Assembly (NCBI GenBank): GCA_024641545.1
Contig: JAHECW010000019.1
Span: forward strand, 1 to 46,901
DNA from: Acidobacteriota bacterium
GTDB taxonomy: Bacteria; Acidobacteriota; Thermoanaerobaculia; Thermoanaerobaculales; Sulfomarinibacteraceae
DNA length: 46,901 nucleotides
Direction of reading: 5' to 3'
The position numbers were made by a program, and so were the translations under genes. Shown in pieces: positions 1 to 7,060 of the stretch; position 1 is the stretch's first letter, and each line of letters opens with the position of its first letter. Below the pieces are notes generated by a model that saw only the letters and a list, made by a program, of their open reading frames with translations, had not been told where the DNA came from and did not search any database.

Positions 1-1699
1 ACCCGATGGCGATCGCCTTCTCGCTCATCCACTCGGGCGCCACCCCGACCGCCGGCAGGTCGGACAGATCGTCGCCGAGCCCGCCCTCGAGCACCATCTC
101 GGTGGCCGCCTCGAGGATCCGCGAGTTGTCGACGCAGCTGCCCATGTGCAGCACCGGCGGCATGCCCACCGCCTCGCAGACCTCGCGCAACCCCTGGCCG
201 GCATCGGACAGCGCCGCCTCCGGCCGCAGCAGACCCGCCTTGCCCGAGGCGATCGCCGCGCAACCGGTCTTGAGCACCAGGACGTTGTTCTTGAGCAGCT
301 CGCGGGTCAGCGTCGTGGTGTAGGCGTCCATCCGGGTCTTGGGGTTGCTGCAACCGACGATGCCGCACACGCCCCTGATCCGGCCCTGGATGACGGCGTC
401 GTTGAGCGGCCGGAACGAGGCCCGGAACGAGCCGCCGAGCATGTACTTGATGGCGTCAACCGAGAAACCGCCGACCACCGGCCGCCGGTGTTCGGGAATC
501 GCCATCTTGCCGCGGTCGCGGTTGGGAAAGTTGGCGATGGCCCGCAGCACCAGAGCTTTGGCGTCCTCGTAGGCGCGGTCCTGGTCGAAGGGCAGGTGGG
601 TGGCGCCGACGGTCCGGGCGATCTCCGACGTGGAGACGACCTCGGTGTGGTACGCCGCCGCCACCTCGGGCAGGCTCGGCATGCAGCACTGGACGTCGAC
701 CACCATCATCTCGACCGCACCGGTGATGATCGCCAACTCCTGCTGCAGGAAGTTGCCGGCGACCGCGATCCCGTGCCGCATGAGAATCTCGTTGGCGGTG
801 CAGCAGACCCCGGCGAGGGTCACGCCGTCGGCGCCGGCCTGCACCGCCGCGGTCTCGATCTCCGGGTCGCGGACCGCGACGACGAGCATCTCCGAGAGGA
901 CCGGTTCGTGTCCGTGGACCACGATGTTGACCGTGTTCTCGCCGAGCACCCCGAGGTTGACGTTGCCGCGAACCGGATGCGGAGTGCCGAAGAGGATGTC
1001 GGAGATGATGCCCGCAATCCGCGATCCGCCCCAGCCGTCGGCGAGGGCCGTCCGCATGGCCTGCTGCAGCAGGCTGCGGTGATCGTGGTCGACGCCCATG
1101 GTCGACCGGTGCATGGACTCGACGAGCATGCGGTCGACACCGAGGGGTTCGGCGCCGTGCCTGCGCCACACGCCCTGCCTCTTGAGGGGTGCGAACTCGA
1201 GCCCCTTGAGCGGGTCTTCCTGGCTGGTGAACTCCTCGAGCATGCGGTCGGCGAGGTCCGCGGCGATCTCCTCCTTGCTGCGGTCGAGGTCCTCGACCCC
1301 GTACCTGGCGGCGTTGCGGCGCAGCGATCGCTCGTCGCGGATGGCGTAGCCGCCCTCGAGCCCCCGGGCCACCTTCTTGAGCAGCAGCACCAGGCCCCGC
1401 GCGTGGTCGGAGTGGGCCGCCGCCCCACCGACGACTTCGCGCAGGTAGTTGCGGGCGACGACGGCGTGGGCGTCGGCGCCGCACACGCCGACCGGCGACT
1501 TCGCGGTGATCCGGCACGGACCCATGTGGCAGACCCGGCAGCACAGACCCTGGTTGCCGAACTTGCACTGCACGTCCTGGGTGTCCATGCGGGAAAAGGC
1601 GGTGGCGAGGCCTTCGGCCTGGGCTTTGGTCAGAATCTCGATCGAGGCCGGGTCGAGCGCCCGCATCTCGGGGGTTCGCGGTTCTTTGCGCTTGGCCAT
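1..1699 (-). CDS. cooS: Ni-Fe-S carbon monoxide dehydrogenase catalytic subunit CooS (3' end cut by window edge)
   Basis: Reversible oxidation of CO to CO2 at the Ni-4Fe-5S C-cluster. The reading frame starts at an ATG at 1699 and is open to base 1, giving about 566 codons; family members are about 630 residues, so roughly 60-70 C-terminal residues lie outside. The N-terminal cluster cysteines are all visible (C45, C53, C54, C57, C62, C73), supplying the D- and B-clusters. The C-cluster ligand motifs are present in order: VHGHEP (His), GVCCTANE, VQCCMPS, GIVGCSNPKT, LKTGCAAI and HMGSCVDNS. The gene is last in the visible operon, 17 bp after the CooC/AcsF gene. No acsB or corrinoid Fe-S protein genes are seen; they could lie beyond the edge. 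Whether this is a monofunctional CODH or the CODH of an acetyl-CoA synthase complex cannot be decided here. Family assignment is very secure. Confidence 0.96.
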   Translation of the reverse strand, partial: MAKRKEPRTPEMRALDPASIEILTKAQAEGLATAFSRMDTQDVQCKFGNQGLCCRVCHMGPCRITAKSPVGVCGADAHAVVARNYLREVVGGAAAHSDHARGLVLLLKKVARGLEGGYAIRDERSLRRNAARYGVEDLDRSKEEIAADLADRMLEEFTSQEDPLKGLEFAPLKRQGVWRRHGAEPLGVDRMLVESMHRSTMGVDHDHRSLLQQAMRTALADGWGGSRIAGIISDILFGTPHPVRGNVNLGVLGENTVNIVVHGHEPVLSEMLVVAVRDPEIETAAVQAGADGVTLAGVCCTANEILMRHGIAVAGNFLQQELAIITGAVEMMVVDVQCCMPSLPEVAAAYHTEVVSTSEIARTVGATHLPFDQDRAYEDAKALVLRAIANFPNRDRGKMAIPEHRRPVVGGFSVDAIKYMLGGSFRASFRPLNDAVIQGRIRGVCGIVGCSNPKTRMDAYTTTLTRELLKNNVLVLKTGCAAIASGKAGLLRPEAALSDAGQGLREVCEAVGMPPVLHMGSCVDNSRILEAATEMVLEGGLGDDLSDLPAVGVAPEWMSEKAIAIG

Positions 1700-1716
1700 G
1701 ACTCGTCACTCCATTC

Positions 1717-2481
1717 TCATCGCGGACCGACGTCCGCGAGAAGGCGGTCGATCTCCGCGACCGTCGGGTTGTCGGGCCCGAAACCGATCAGGCTCGAGCC
1801 GAGCTCGCCGAGTTCGGCGAGAGCGTCGTCGAGCGGCAATCCTATCAATAGATCCGCTTTGGTCTTTTCTCGAACCGCCGCCGCGCCGTTAGGGATCCGG
1901 CCGTCGCGCAGCCGGTTGACGATGATCGCCAGCGCGCCGACCTCGAGACCCATTTCGCGCGCCAGTTCGTGGAGCCGCTCCACCGTCGTGAGCCCGGCCT
2001 GCGACGGGTCGGAGACCATCACCAGCAGATCGACCCGGCGGACGATCCGGCGGGAGAGGTTCTCGAGGCCGGCCTCGTTGTCGATCACCAGCACCGGGTA
2101 GTCGTCGGCCAACCGTTCGATGACTCTCTTGAGGACGTTGTTGGCATAGCAGTAGCAGCCCGGACCCTCGCAACGACCCATGGCGATGAGGTCGAAGTCG
2201 TCGGCTTCCACCAGGCTCTCGGCGATCTTGAGCTCGAGCATCTGCTGTTTGGAGACGCCCGACCCGAGACCCTTGCCGGCGAGCTCACGCGCCTGCTCGC
2301 GCACCGCGCCCACGGTCTGGGCGACCTCGACCCCGAGGGCGGCGTCGAGACAGCAGTTGGGGTCGGCGTCGACTGCGAGCACCGGCTTGGAACCGCGCGC
2401 GATCAGGCGCGACACGGTCAGCGCCGCCACCGTCGTCTTGCCGGTGCCGCCCTTGCCCGCGATGGCGATCGTAAAGGACAT
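1717..2481 (-). CDS. cooC: CooC/AcsF-type nickel-insertion ATPase (MinD/SIMIBI fold)
   Basis: ATP-dependent maturation factor that delivers nickel to CO dehydrogenase or acetyl-CoA synthase. The 254-residue product has the deviant Walker A motif GKGGTGKT at residues 9-16, a VDADPN segment at about 38-42, and a GPGCYC motif whose CXC (C109, C111) is the conserved metal-binding pair at the CooC dimer interface. The VIDNEAG segment is the Walker B-like region and 'MVSDPS' follows it, as usual in this family. The gene lies directly upstream of cooS, as in known coo/acs operons, so CooS is its expected client. A second, divergent CooC-type gene sits further up the same operon. Length and motifs agree fully with the family. 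Confidence 0.93.
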   Translation of the reverse strand: MSFTIAIAGKGGTGKTTVAALTVSRLIARGSKPVLAVDADPNCCLDAALGVEVAQTVGAVREQARELAGKGLGSGVSKQQMLELKIAESLVEADDFDLIAMGRCEGPGCYCYANNVLKRVIERLADDYPVLVIDNEAGLENLSRRIVRRVDLLVMVSDPSQAGLTTVERLHELAREMGLEVGALAIIVNRLRDGRIPNGAAAVREKTKADLLIGLPLDDALAELGELGSSLIGFGPDNPTVAEIDRLLADVGPR

Positions 2482-2487
2482 GATCGG

Positions 2488-3564
2488 TCAGGCCCCGTGT
2501 TTCTCGCGCAGCGCGAGCGACAGCTCCCGGGTCATCCGGAACACCCGTTCCGCGTCCGTCACCTCCATCGACCCGGTGCCGCACGAACCGGTGAGCATCG
2601 TCTGCTGGTAGACCAGCCCGCGGTCGACGCCGCTCTTCGCGACGAGGTTGTCGACCATCTTCTCGTAGTGGGCGACCAAGGTCTCGGCGGTGTTGTTCCT
2701 TACCGCGGTCGATGTCGGCACCACGCCCCAGGCCAACGCGTTGCCGTTCTCGAGGTGTTTCCTGACCTGGGCCGGGTACATGGCGATGGTCTCGCCGTAC
2801 TGGTAGGCGTCGAAGTTGACGATCTCGGCGCCGGCGTCGATCGGGATCGACCACTCGGTGTTGCCGCAGCAGTGGATGCCGGCGAGGGCGCCGTCGGCGT
2901 GGATGGCGTCCACCAGCTCTCCGAGCGCGGCCACCACCTCGTCCCGCGTGACCGAAACATAGGTCGAGCTGCCGAAGCCGGAGAGGATCGGTTCGTCGAT
3001 CGCGCAGATCACCCGGTCGGCGTACGGCTTGAACCGCTGGATCTGCCACCGGCATTTCATGGCCAGCGCCTTGATGATGACGTCGCGGAACTCCTCGTTG
3101 TACCACAGGGCGCGCTTGTTCTCGTCGACGATGGTGAGGGCGAAGGAGCACGGCCCGGTGGTCTGGCACTTGACGAACGGTCGCCTGCCCTCTTGGGCGC
3201 CGAGCCGTTTCTCGAGCTCGTAGATCCCGGCCCCGAACTCGGGTGAGACCGCCATCGAAGCGACATCGCCGGTGCCGTCATCGGGATCCATGGCGGCCAT
3301 GTAGCCCTCGTAGAACTCGGTGAACGCATCGATGTAGTCGCCCGAGGTTTCGAAGAACATCCGGCCCTTGGCGCGGTCGATGACCCGGCAGGGCATGCCC
3401 TCGGAGTACTGGATCTCCATCTGCTCGTTGAGACCGCGGCCCGACAGCTGGGGCCACATCGGCGCCTCGGGGAGGGTTGCGAGAACCACATCCACCGCCG
3501 CCGCGGCATCACCGTGGGGCATGCTGCCCACCGCACAGGCCAGGAAATCGGGTTTGAACACCAT
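2488..3564 (-). CDS. UroD/MetE-like zinc methyltransferase (methylcobamide:thiol methyltransferase family)
   Basis: A 358-residue protein of the uroporphyrinogen decarboxylase / cobalamin-independent methionine synthase superfamily, which includes MtaA/MtbA coenzyme M methyltransferases. The ATG at 3564 follows a strong AGGAG site; the frame stays open upstream but lacks family similarity there. Candidate zinc ligands are H231 and C232/C233 in IHCCGNTEW, with C328 in GSCGTGS near the C-terminus, matching the H-x-C...C pattern of the methyltransferase branch rather than a decarboxylase. In this operon it is a candidate second acceptor enzyme, moving methyl groups between the corrinoid protein and an unknown thiol. 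The thiol is not identifiable from sequence, and a role in porphyrin metabolism is unlikely. Stop codon is 6 bp before the following cooC. Confidence 0.8.
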   Translation of the reverse strand: MVFKPDFLACAVGSMPHGDAAAAVDVVLATLPEAPMWPQLSGRGLNEQMEIQYSEGMPCRVIDRAKGRMFFETSGDYIDAFTEFYEGYMAAMDPDDGTGDVASMAVSPEFGAGIYELEKRLGAQEGRRPFVKCQTTGPCSFALTIVDENKRALWYNEEFRDVIIKALAMKCRWQIQRFKPYADRVICAIDEPILSGFGSSTYVSVTRDEVVAALGELVDAIHADGALAGIHCCGNTEWSIPIDAGAEIVNFDAYQYGETIAMYPAQVRKHLENGNALAWGVVPTSTAVRNNTAETLVAHYEKMVDNLVAKSGVDRGLVYQQTMLTGSCGTGSMEVTDAERVFRMTRELSLALREKHGA

Positions 3565-3593
3565 GGTCCCTCTCCTTTCTCTTCCGGCTGCGA

Positions 3594-3806
3594 CTACTTC
3601 CGCACGTGGATCTTCTTGCACGCGTCGGAGATTCGCGCCAACTCCCACATCCGCTCCGCGAGCCGTTCGCGGAGCTCGCCGAGGTCCTCCCGCAGCTCGG
3701 TCCCGCCCCCGGCGGCGATCGCATCCTCGAGCTTCTCGACCCGGACCTCGAGCTCGTCGATCTCGGTCATGATGCGGACGTACTTCTCGCGCGCCACATC
3801 GGTCAT
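3594..3806 (-). CDS. Small coiled-coil protein of unknown function
   Basis: A 70-residue product starting at the ATG at 3806, which overlaps the stop of the preceding CooC-type gene as ATGA, so translation is coupled. Residues from about 8 to 60 are dominated by Glu, Arg, Leu and Ile in heptad-like spacing (IDELEVRVEKLEDAI, then LREDLGELRERLAERM), predicting a helical hairpin or coiled coil broken by a GGG turn near residue 39. The C-terminus is basic with one Cys (DACKKIHVRK). I recognise no family. Its position between a CooC-type ATPase and the UroD-like methyltransferase, with very short spacings, argues that it is a real gene of the operon, perhaps an adaptor or small subunit. Confidence 0.7.
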   Translation of the reverse strand: MTDVAREKYVRIMTEIDELEVRVEKLEDAIAAGGGTELREDLGELRERLAERMWELARISDACKKIHVRK

Positions 3807-4597
3807 CGGTCCGCCTCCCCCTGCACGACCCGCAACAGACCCTCGAAGGCCTCGAGGGTCCTCCCATCCAAGCCGTCCACGACCGACCGGCGGTCGCGAT
3901 CCGCCGCGCGGATTCCCTCCGACAGGGGAATCGCGGCGACGATCTCGCGATCGGCGAGCGCGTCGCGGAGCCATTGTTCATCATCGGGCGTCGCGATCTT
4001 GTTGGCCACCACGCGGACGTCGCGGAGACCGATTTCGGCCGCCATGCGGAAGACCCGGTCGGCGCACTCGACCGAGGTCCGGCTCGGCTCGACAACCACG
4101 AGCAGCACATCGACGCCGCGCGCGGTTCCTCGACCGAGATGCTCGATCCCAGCCTCCATGTCCATCACCAGGGCCTCGTTCTTGTGCAGCACGAGATCGG
4201 CCACCAGGGCTTTGATCAAGACGCTCTCAGGGCATGCGCAGCCCGAGCCCCCGGCCTCGATTGCGCCGAGCACCAACAGCGCCACCCCTTCGTGAACCAG
4301 CGCGTATCGGTCGGCGATATCCGCGACCTCGGGGTTGAGCTTGAAGATCTGACCGTACTGCCGGACCTTGGCGCCGGTCCGCTCCTCGATGAGCGCCCGG
4401 TGCTCCGAGATCGGGACGATCTCTCGTTGCCGTGCCTCAGGCACGCCGAGAACGGTGGCGAGATTCGCGTCGGGATCGGCATCCACCGCCAGCACCCGCC
4501 GGCCGGCCCGGGCCTGAAGCAGCGCGAGGGCCCCCGCGATGGTGGACTTGCCCGATCCCCCCTTGCCGGCAACCGCGAGTTTCAATGATGAACTCAA
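3803..4597 (-). CDS. Second CooC-type nickel-insertion ATPase, divergent paralogue
   Basis: A 264-residue MinD-like ATPase. I chose the TTG at 4597 because GGAGG lies 7 bases upstream and the protein then begins right before the P-loop; a longer open frame to 4690 has no family similarity. Visible motifs are the deviant Walker A GKGGSGKST (11-19), VDADPDANL (38-45), a GSGCACPE motif whose C120-X-C122 is the CooC metal site, and VMDMEAGIEHLGRGT. It is clearly CooC family but far from the other copy at 1717-2481, so the two ATPases may load different clients, for example CODH versus an acetyl-CoA synthase or another metalloprotein. The stop overlaps the next start (ATGA). Confidence 0.9.
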   Translation of the reverse strand: MSSSLKLAVAGKGGSGKSTIAGALALLQARAGRRVLAVDADPDANLATVLGVPEARQREIVPISEHRALIEERTGAKVRQYGQIFKLNPEVADIADRYALVHEGVALLVLGAIEAGGSGCACPESVLIKALVADLVLHKNEALVMDMEAGIEHLGRGTARGVDVLLVVVEPSRTSVECADRVFRMAAEIGLRDVRVVANKIATPDDEQWLRDALADREIVAAIPLSEGIRAADRDRRSVVDGLDGRTLEAFEGLLRVVQGEADR

Positions 4598-4726
4598 CGA
4601 AGAACCTCCGAAAAAGCTCCCGGGGCGGGTGGATCGAAAGCCGACGGAGAGCCGGTCTCGAGGATTCGAGATGCCGTCACCGACCCCCACCCGGCGGTGA
4701 ATCCGCAGTGGTTCGCCGGATTGATC

Positions 4727-5632
4727 TCAGCCCCCAATCGACCCGCCTCGGTGGGCGTCGATCAGCCCGCGCAGGGCTCGGATGTGATCGGGGCCGGTGC
4801 CGCAGCAGCCGCCGATGACGGCAACCCCGAGATCGATCAGTTGGCCGGCGGCTTCGGCCATGAACGCCGGCGTTTCCGGGTACACGACCTCCCCGGCCCG
4901 GTTTTCGGGAAGCCCGGCGTTGCTCTGGATGGCGATCGGCAGCCGAGAACATCTCCTGAACTCGCGGGCGATCTCGACCATCTTCTTGATGCCGTTGCCG
5001 CAATTGGACCCGACGATATCCGCCCCCGCTTCCTCGAGGCCGGCAGCCGCCTTTTCGATCGACGTTCCCATGATGGTGAAGAATCCGTTCGGGGTGGCGT
5101 CGAAGGTCATGGTGGCCAAGATCGGGATCTCGGTCGAGAAAGATCGTGCCGCTTTGATCGCGAGCTGCGCTTCACTCAGGTCGATCATGGTTTCGACGCA
5201 GATCATGTCGGCGCCGGCCCCGATCAGAGCTCCGATCTGACGGACAAAGGAGTCGGAAATCGCTTCCGGCGCCGTGTCCCCATAGGGCAGGAGCAACTTG
5301 CCGCACGGCCCGACCGAGCCCGAGATCAATGCGCGGTCGCCGATCACCGGGCGGAGAACCTCGACGGCGCGGCTGTTGATCTCCTCGGTCCGGTCGCCGA
5401 GCGAATAGTCTGCAAGCTTGAGCGATGAACCCCCGAAGGTGTTGGTGGTGATGATCTCGGCCCCCGCCTCGAGGTAGAGCGCGGCGATCTCCCGCAATGC
5501 CTCGGGCCGGGTGAGATTGAGGTTCTCCGGACACGCCCCCGGCTTGAGCCCGCGCGCCATGAGCATGGTGCCCCACGCCCCGTCGCCGAGGAGAAGCTCG
5601 CCCGCGCGCAACTTCGTGAGCAGATCCGTCAT
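4727..5632 (-). CDS. Stand-alone homocysteine S-methyltransferase domain protein (MetH N-terminal module-like)
   Basis: A 301-residue TIM-barrel homocysteine S-methyltransferase matching the first module of MetH and the BHMT/MmuM family: methyl transfer to homocysteine to form methionine. Key features are the GDGAWGTML start motif, CPENLNLTRPE, the TNTFGGSS segment, and the three zinc-binding cysteines C211 (SNCGNG) and C276/C277 (GGCCGTGPDHI). The ATG at 5632 is preferred; a GTG at 5659 is possible. No pterin, cobalamin or activation domain is attached; the latter two are encoded as separate genes just upstream in the operon. It probably takes methyl groups from the neighbouring corrinoid protein. 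A 129-bp gap separates it from the downstream CooC gene, the largest gap inside this operon. Confidence 0.88.
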   Translation of the reverse strand: MTDLLTKLRAGELLLGDGAWGTMLMARGLKPGACPENLNLTRPEALREIAALYLEAGAEIITTNTFGGSSLKLADYSLGDRTEEINSRAVEVLRPVIGDRALISGSVGPCGKLLLPYGDTAPEAISDSFVRQIGALIGAGADMICVETMIDLSEAQLAIKAARSFSTEIPILATMTFDATPNGFFTIMGTSIEKAAAGLEEAGADIVGSNCGNGIKKMVEIAREFRRCSRLPIAIQSNAGLPENRAGEVVYPETPAFMAEAAGQLIDLGVAVIGGCCGTGPDHIRALRGLIDAHRGGSIGG

Positions 5633-5693
5633 TGAAGCACCCCCGCCCGAGTCGTCCACCCTGCTGCGGCCACGCCTGCCGAACTCGACATCG

Positions 5694-6335
5694 TCAAGCG
5701 ACTCCCAGCAGAGCCTTCACCTGATCGACCGCATTCGCCGCGTCGTAGCCGTACGCGTCGGCGCCGATCTCGTCGGCGAAGTCCTTCGAAACCGGGGCGC
5801 CGCCGATGATGGTCCGGATCTTCCCGTTCAAACCGCGTTCTCGGAGCAGATCCACGACTCCCTTCATCGACGACATGGTGGTCGTGAGCAGCGCCGAAAT
5901 GCCGATCACCGGCGCACCCGCCTCCACCGCGGTGTCGACGAAACGCTCGGCGGAGACGTCGTTGCCGAGATCGATGACCTCGATTCCCGCCCCCTTCAGC
6001 ATGATCCCCACCAGGTTCTTGCCGATATCGTGGAGATCGCCCTGGGCGGTGCCGATCACCACCTTCCCGACGGCCGGGATTCCCTCCTCGATCATCAACG
6101 GCTTGAGCAGATCGATTCCTTTCTGCATGGCGCGGGCGGCGAGGAGCACCTCGGGAAGAAAGATCTCGTGACGGCGGAACAGATCGCCCACCACGTTCAT
6201 CCCCCCGATGAGTCCGTCGTCGAGGATTGCTCCCACCCCCATGCCCGCATCGATGGCCTGGCGCGTCAACTCGGCGACGCGGTTGTCGTCCCCTTTTCTG
6301 AGGCTGGCACCGATCTCCTGAAGAATATCCATCAT
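5694..6335 (-). CDS. Corrinoid (cobalamin-binding) methyl carrier protein, MtaC/MtbC/MttC family
   Basis: Carries a methyl group on cobalamin between methyltransferases. The 213-residue product has the helical cap domain (about 1-85) and the Rossmann-like B12 domain with the base-off signature DLHDIGKNL, where H102 is the lower cobalt ligand. The S-x-L segment (ISALLTTTM) and the IIGGAPVS loop that holds the nucleotide tail are also present. Tandem ATG codons occur at 6335 and 6332; the second has better spacing from GGAGG, the first overlaps the upstream stop. It sits downstream of MttB and the reactivation protein, the expected partner arrangement. The substrate is set by the MttB homologue rather than by this protein. 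Confidence 0.95.
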   Translation of the reverse strand: MMDILQEIGASLRKGDDNRVAELTRQAIDAGMGVGAILDDGLIGGMNVVGDLFRRHEIFLPEVLLAARAMQKGIDLLKPLMIEEGIPAVGKVVIGTAQGDLHDIGKNLVGIMLKGAGIEVIDLGNDVSAERFVDTAVEAGAPVIGISALLTTTMSSMKGVVDLLRERGLNGKIRTIIGGAPVSKDFADEIGADAYGYDAANAVDQVKALLGVA

Positions 6336-7060
6336 TGACCTCCAATTGTGTCGTCAAGAACCGACTGGATCCGTTCTCGGCAGCCCTGGTCCGCACAGTC
6401 GGCGCAAAAATCAAAATCGATGTCGAACTGGTGAACCTCTCGGTCGGCCGCCACCAGGACGCCCGAGACCGACTTCAGCGGTTGCATGAGGCAGCTCTCG
6501 TTGAGCGAGATGCCGATCTCTTCCGGCCGAAGAACCTCGAAGAGCTTTCCCTGGCCGCTGACGTGCCAGCCGCAGTAGCCCGGACTGTACGGCAGCACCC
6601 GCATCCCGGAAGCCATCGTACCCGACCGCGCAAGGCATTCCTGGTGATCGCGAGCCATTGCCCCGGCCAGACCCTCGGCGCCGGCGGACGCGATGGTGTC
6701 GAGCGCGTAGCCGAGCGCCGGATCCCCATCGCTGAACCGGCGGAGGATCTCGCCGCACACGGCCTCACCGACGGTGACCGCGAACAACGTCAGGCGGCGA
6801 GCATCGGGAAAGATCGCCTCGAGCGGCGTCCGGGGGGCGTTCCGGCCCTCGCCCCGGTAGATCACGGCGAAGTCCGCGATCGAGACATCGGCTCGAATGC
6901 CCGCGGGATCGACGAGGTCAGCGTAGATCTCAAACGCCTCGTCGACCAGCTCAGCAACTCGTAGCGGCACCGCGGCGTCGCCCGGAATCCCCTGCGCGCT
7001 CAACACCGTCCGACGACTCGGGATCGCCGCGGAGGAGGGAAAATGCACGGCCCCGGACAT
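6332..7060 (-). CDS. MetH-type cobalamin reactivation domain protein with C-terminal Cys cluster
   Basis: A 242-residue protein resembling the C-terminal activation domain of cobalamin-dependent methionine synthase, which binds S-adenosylmethionine and reductively remethylates cob(II)alamin. The diagnostic stretch is R154-x-LPYSPGY (to 162), followed by GQGKLFEVL and EIGISLNES, equivalent to the R-x-x-x-GY SAM-binding motif. It starts with an ATG at 7060 that overlaps the upstream mttB stop (TGATG), and its own stop overlaps the corrinoid gene start. A stand-alone activation domain is known from Thermotoga maritima. Unusual here is the end of the protein, F-C219-A-D-C222-x4-C227, a CxxCxxxxC cluster that could bind a metal or Fe-S centre. 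It likely replaces the Fe-S RamA/RACE reactivase usual in MttB systems. Confidence 0.85.
   Translation of the reverse strand: MSGAVHFPSSAAIPSRRTVLSAQGIPGDAAVPLRVAELVDEAFEIYADLVDPAGIRADVSIADFAVIYRGEGRNAPRTPLEAIFPDARRLTLFAVTVGEAVCGEILRRFSDGDPALGYALDTIASAGAEGLAGAMARDHQECLARSGTMASGMRVLPYSPGYCGWHVSGQGKLFEVLRPEEIGISLNESCLMQPLKSVSGVLVAADREVHQFDIDFDFCADCADQGCRERIQSVLDDTIGGQ

Noticed and set aside
146-2101. Long plus-strand open frame opposite cooS and cooC
   Set aside because: It mirrors the codon pattern of the real minus-strand genes in GC-rich DNA; the translation is rich in His, Asp and Val without any domain, while the minus strand has complete CooS and CooC motifs.
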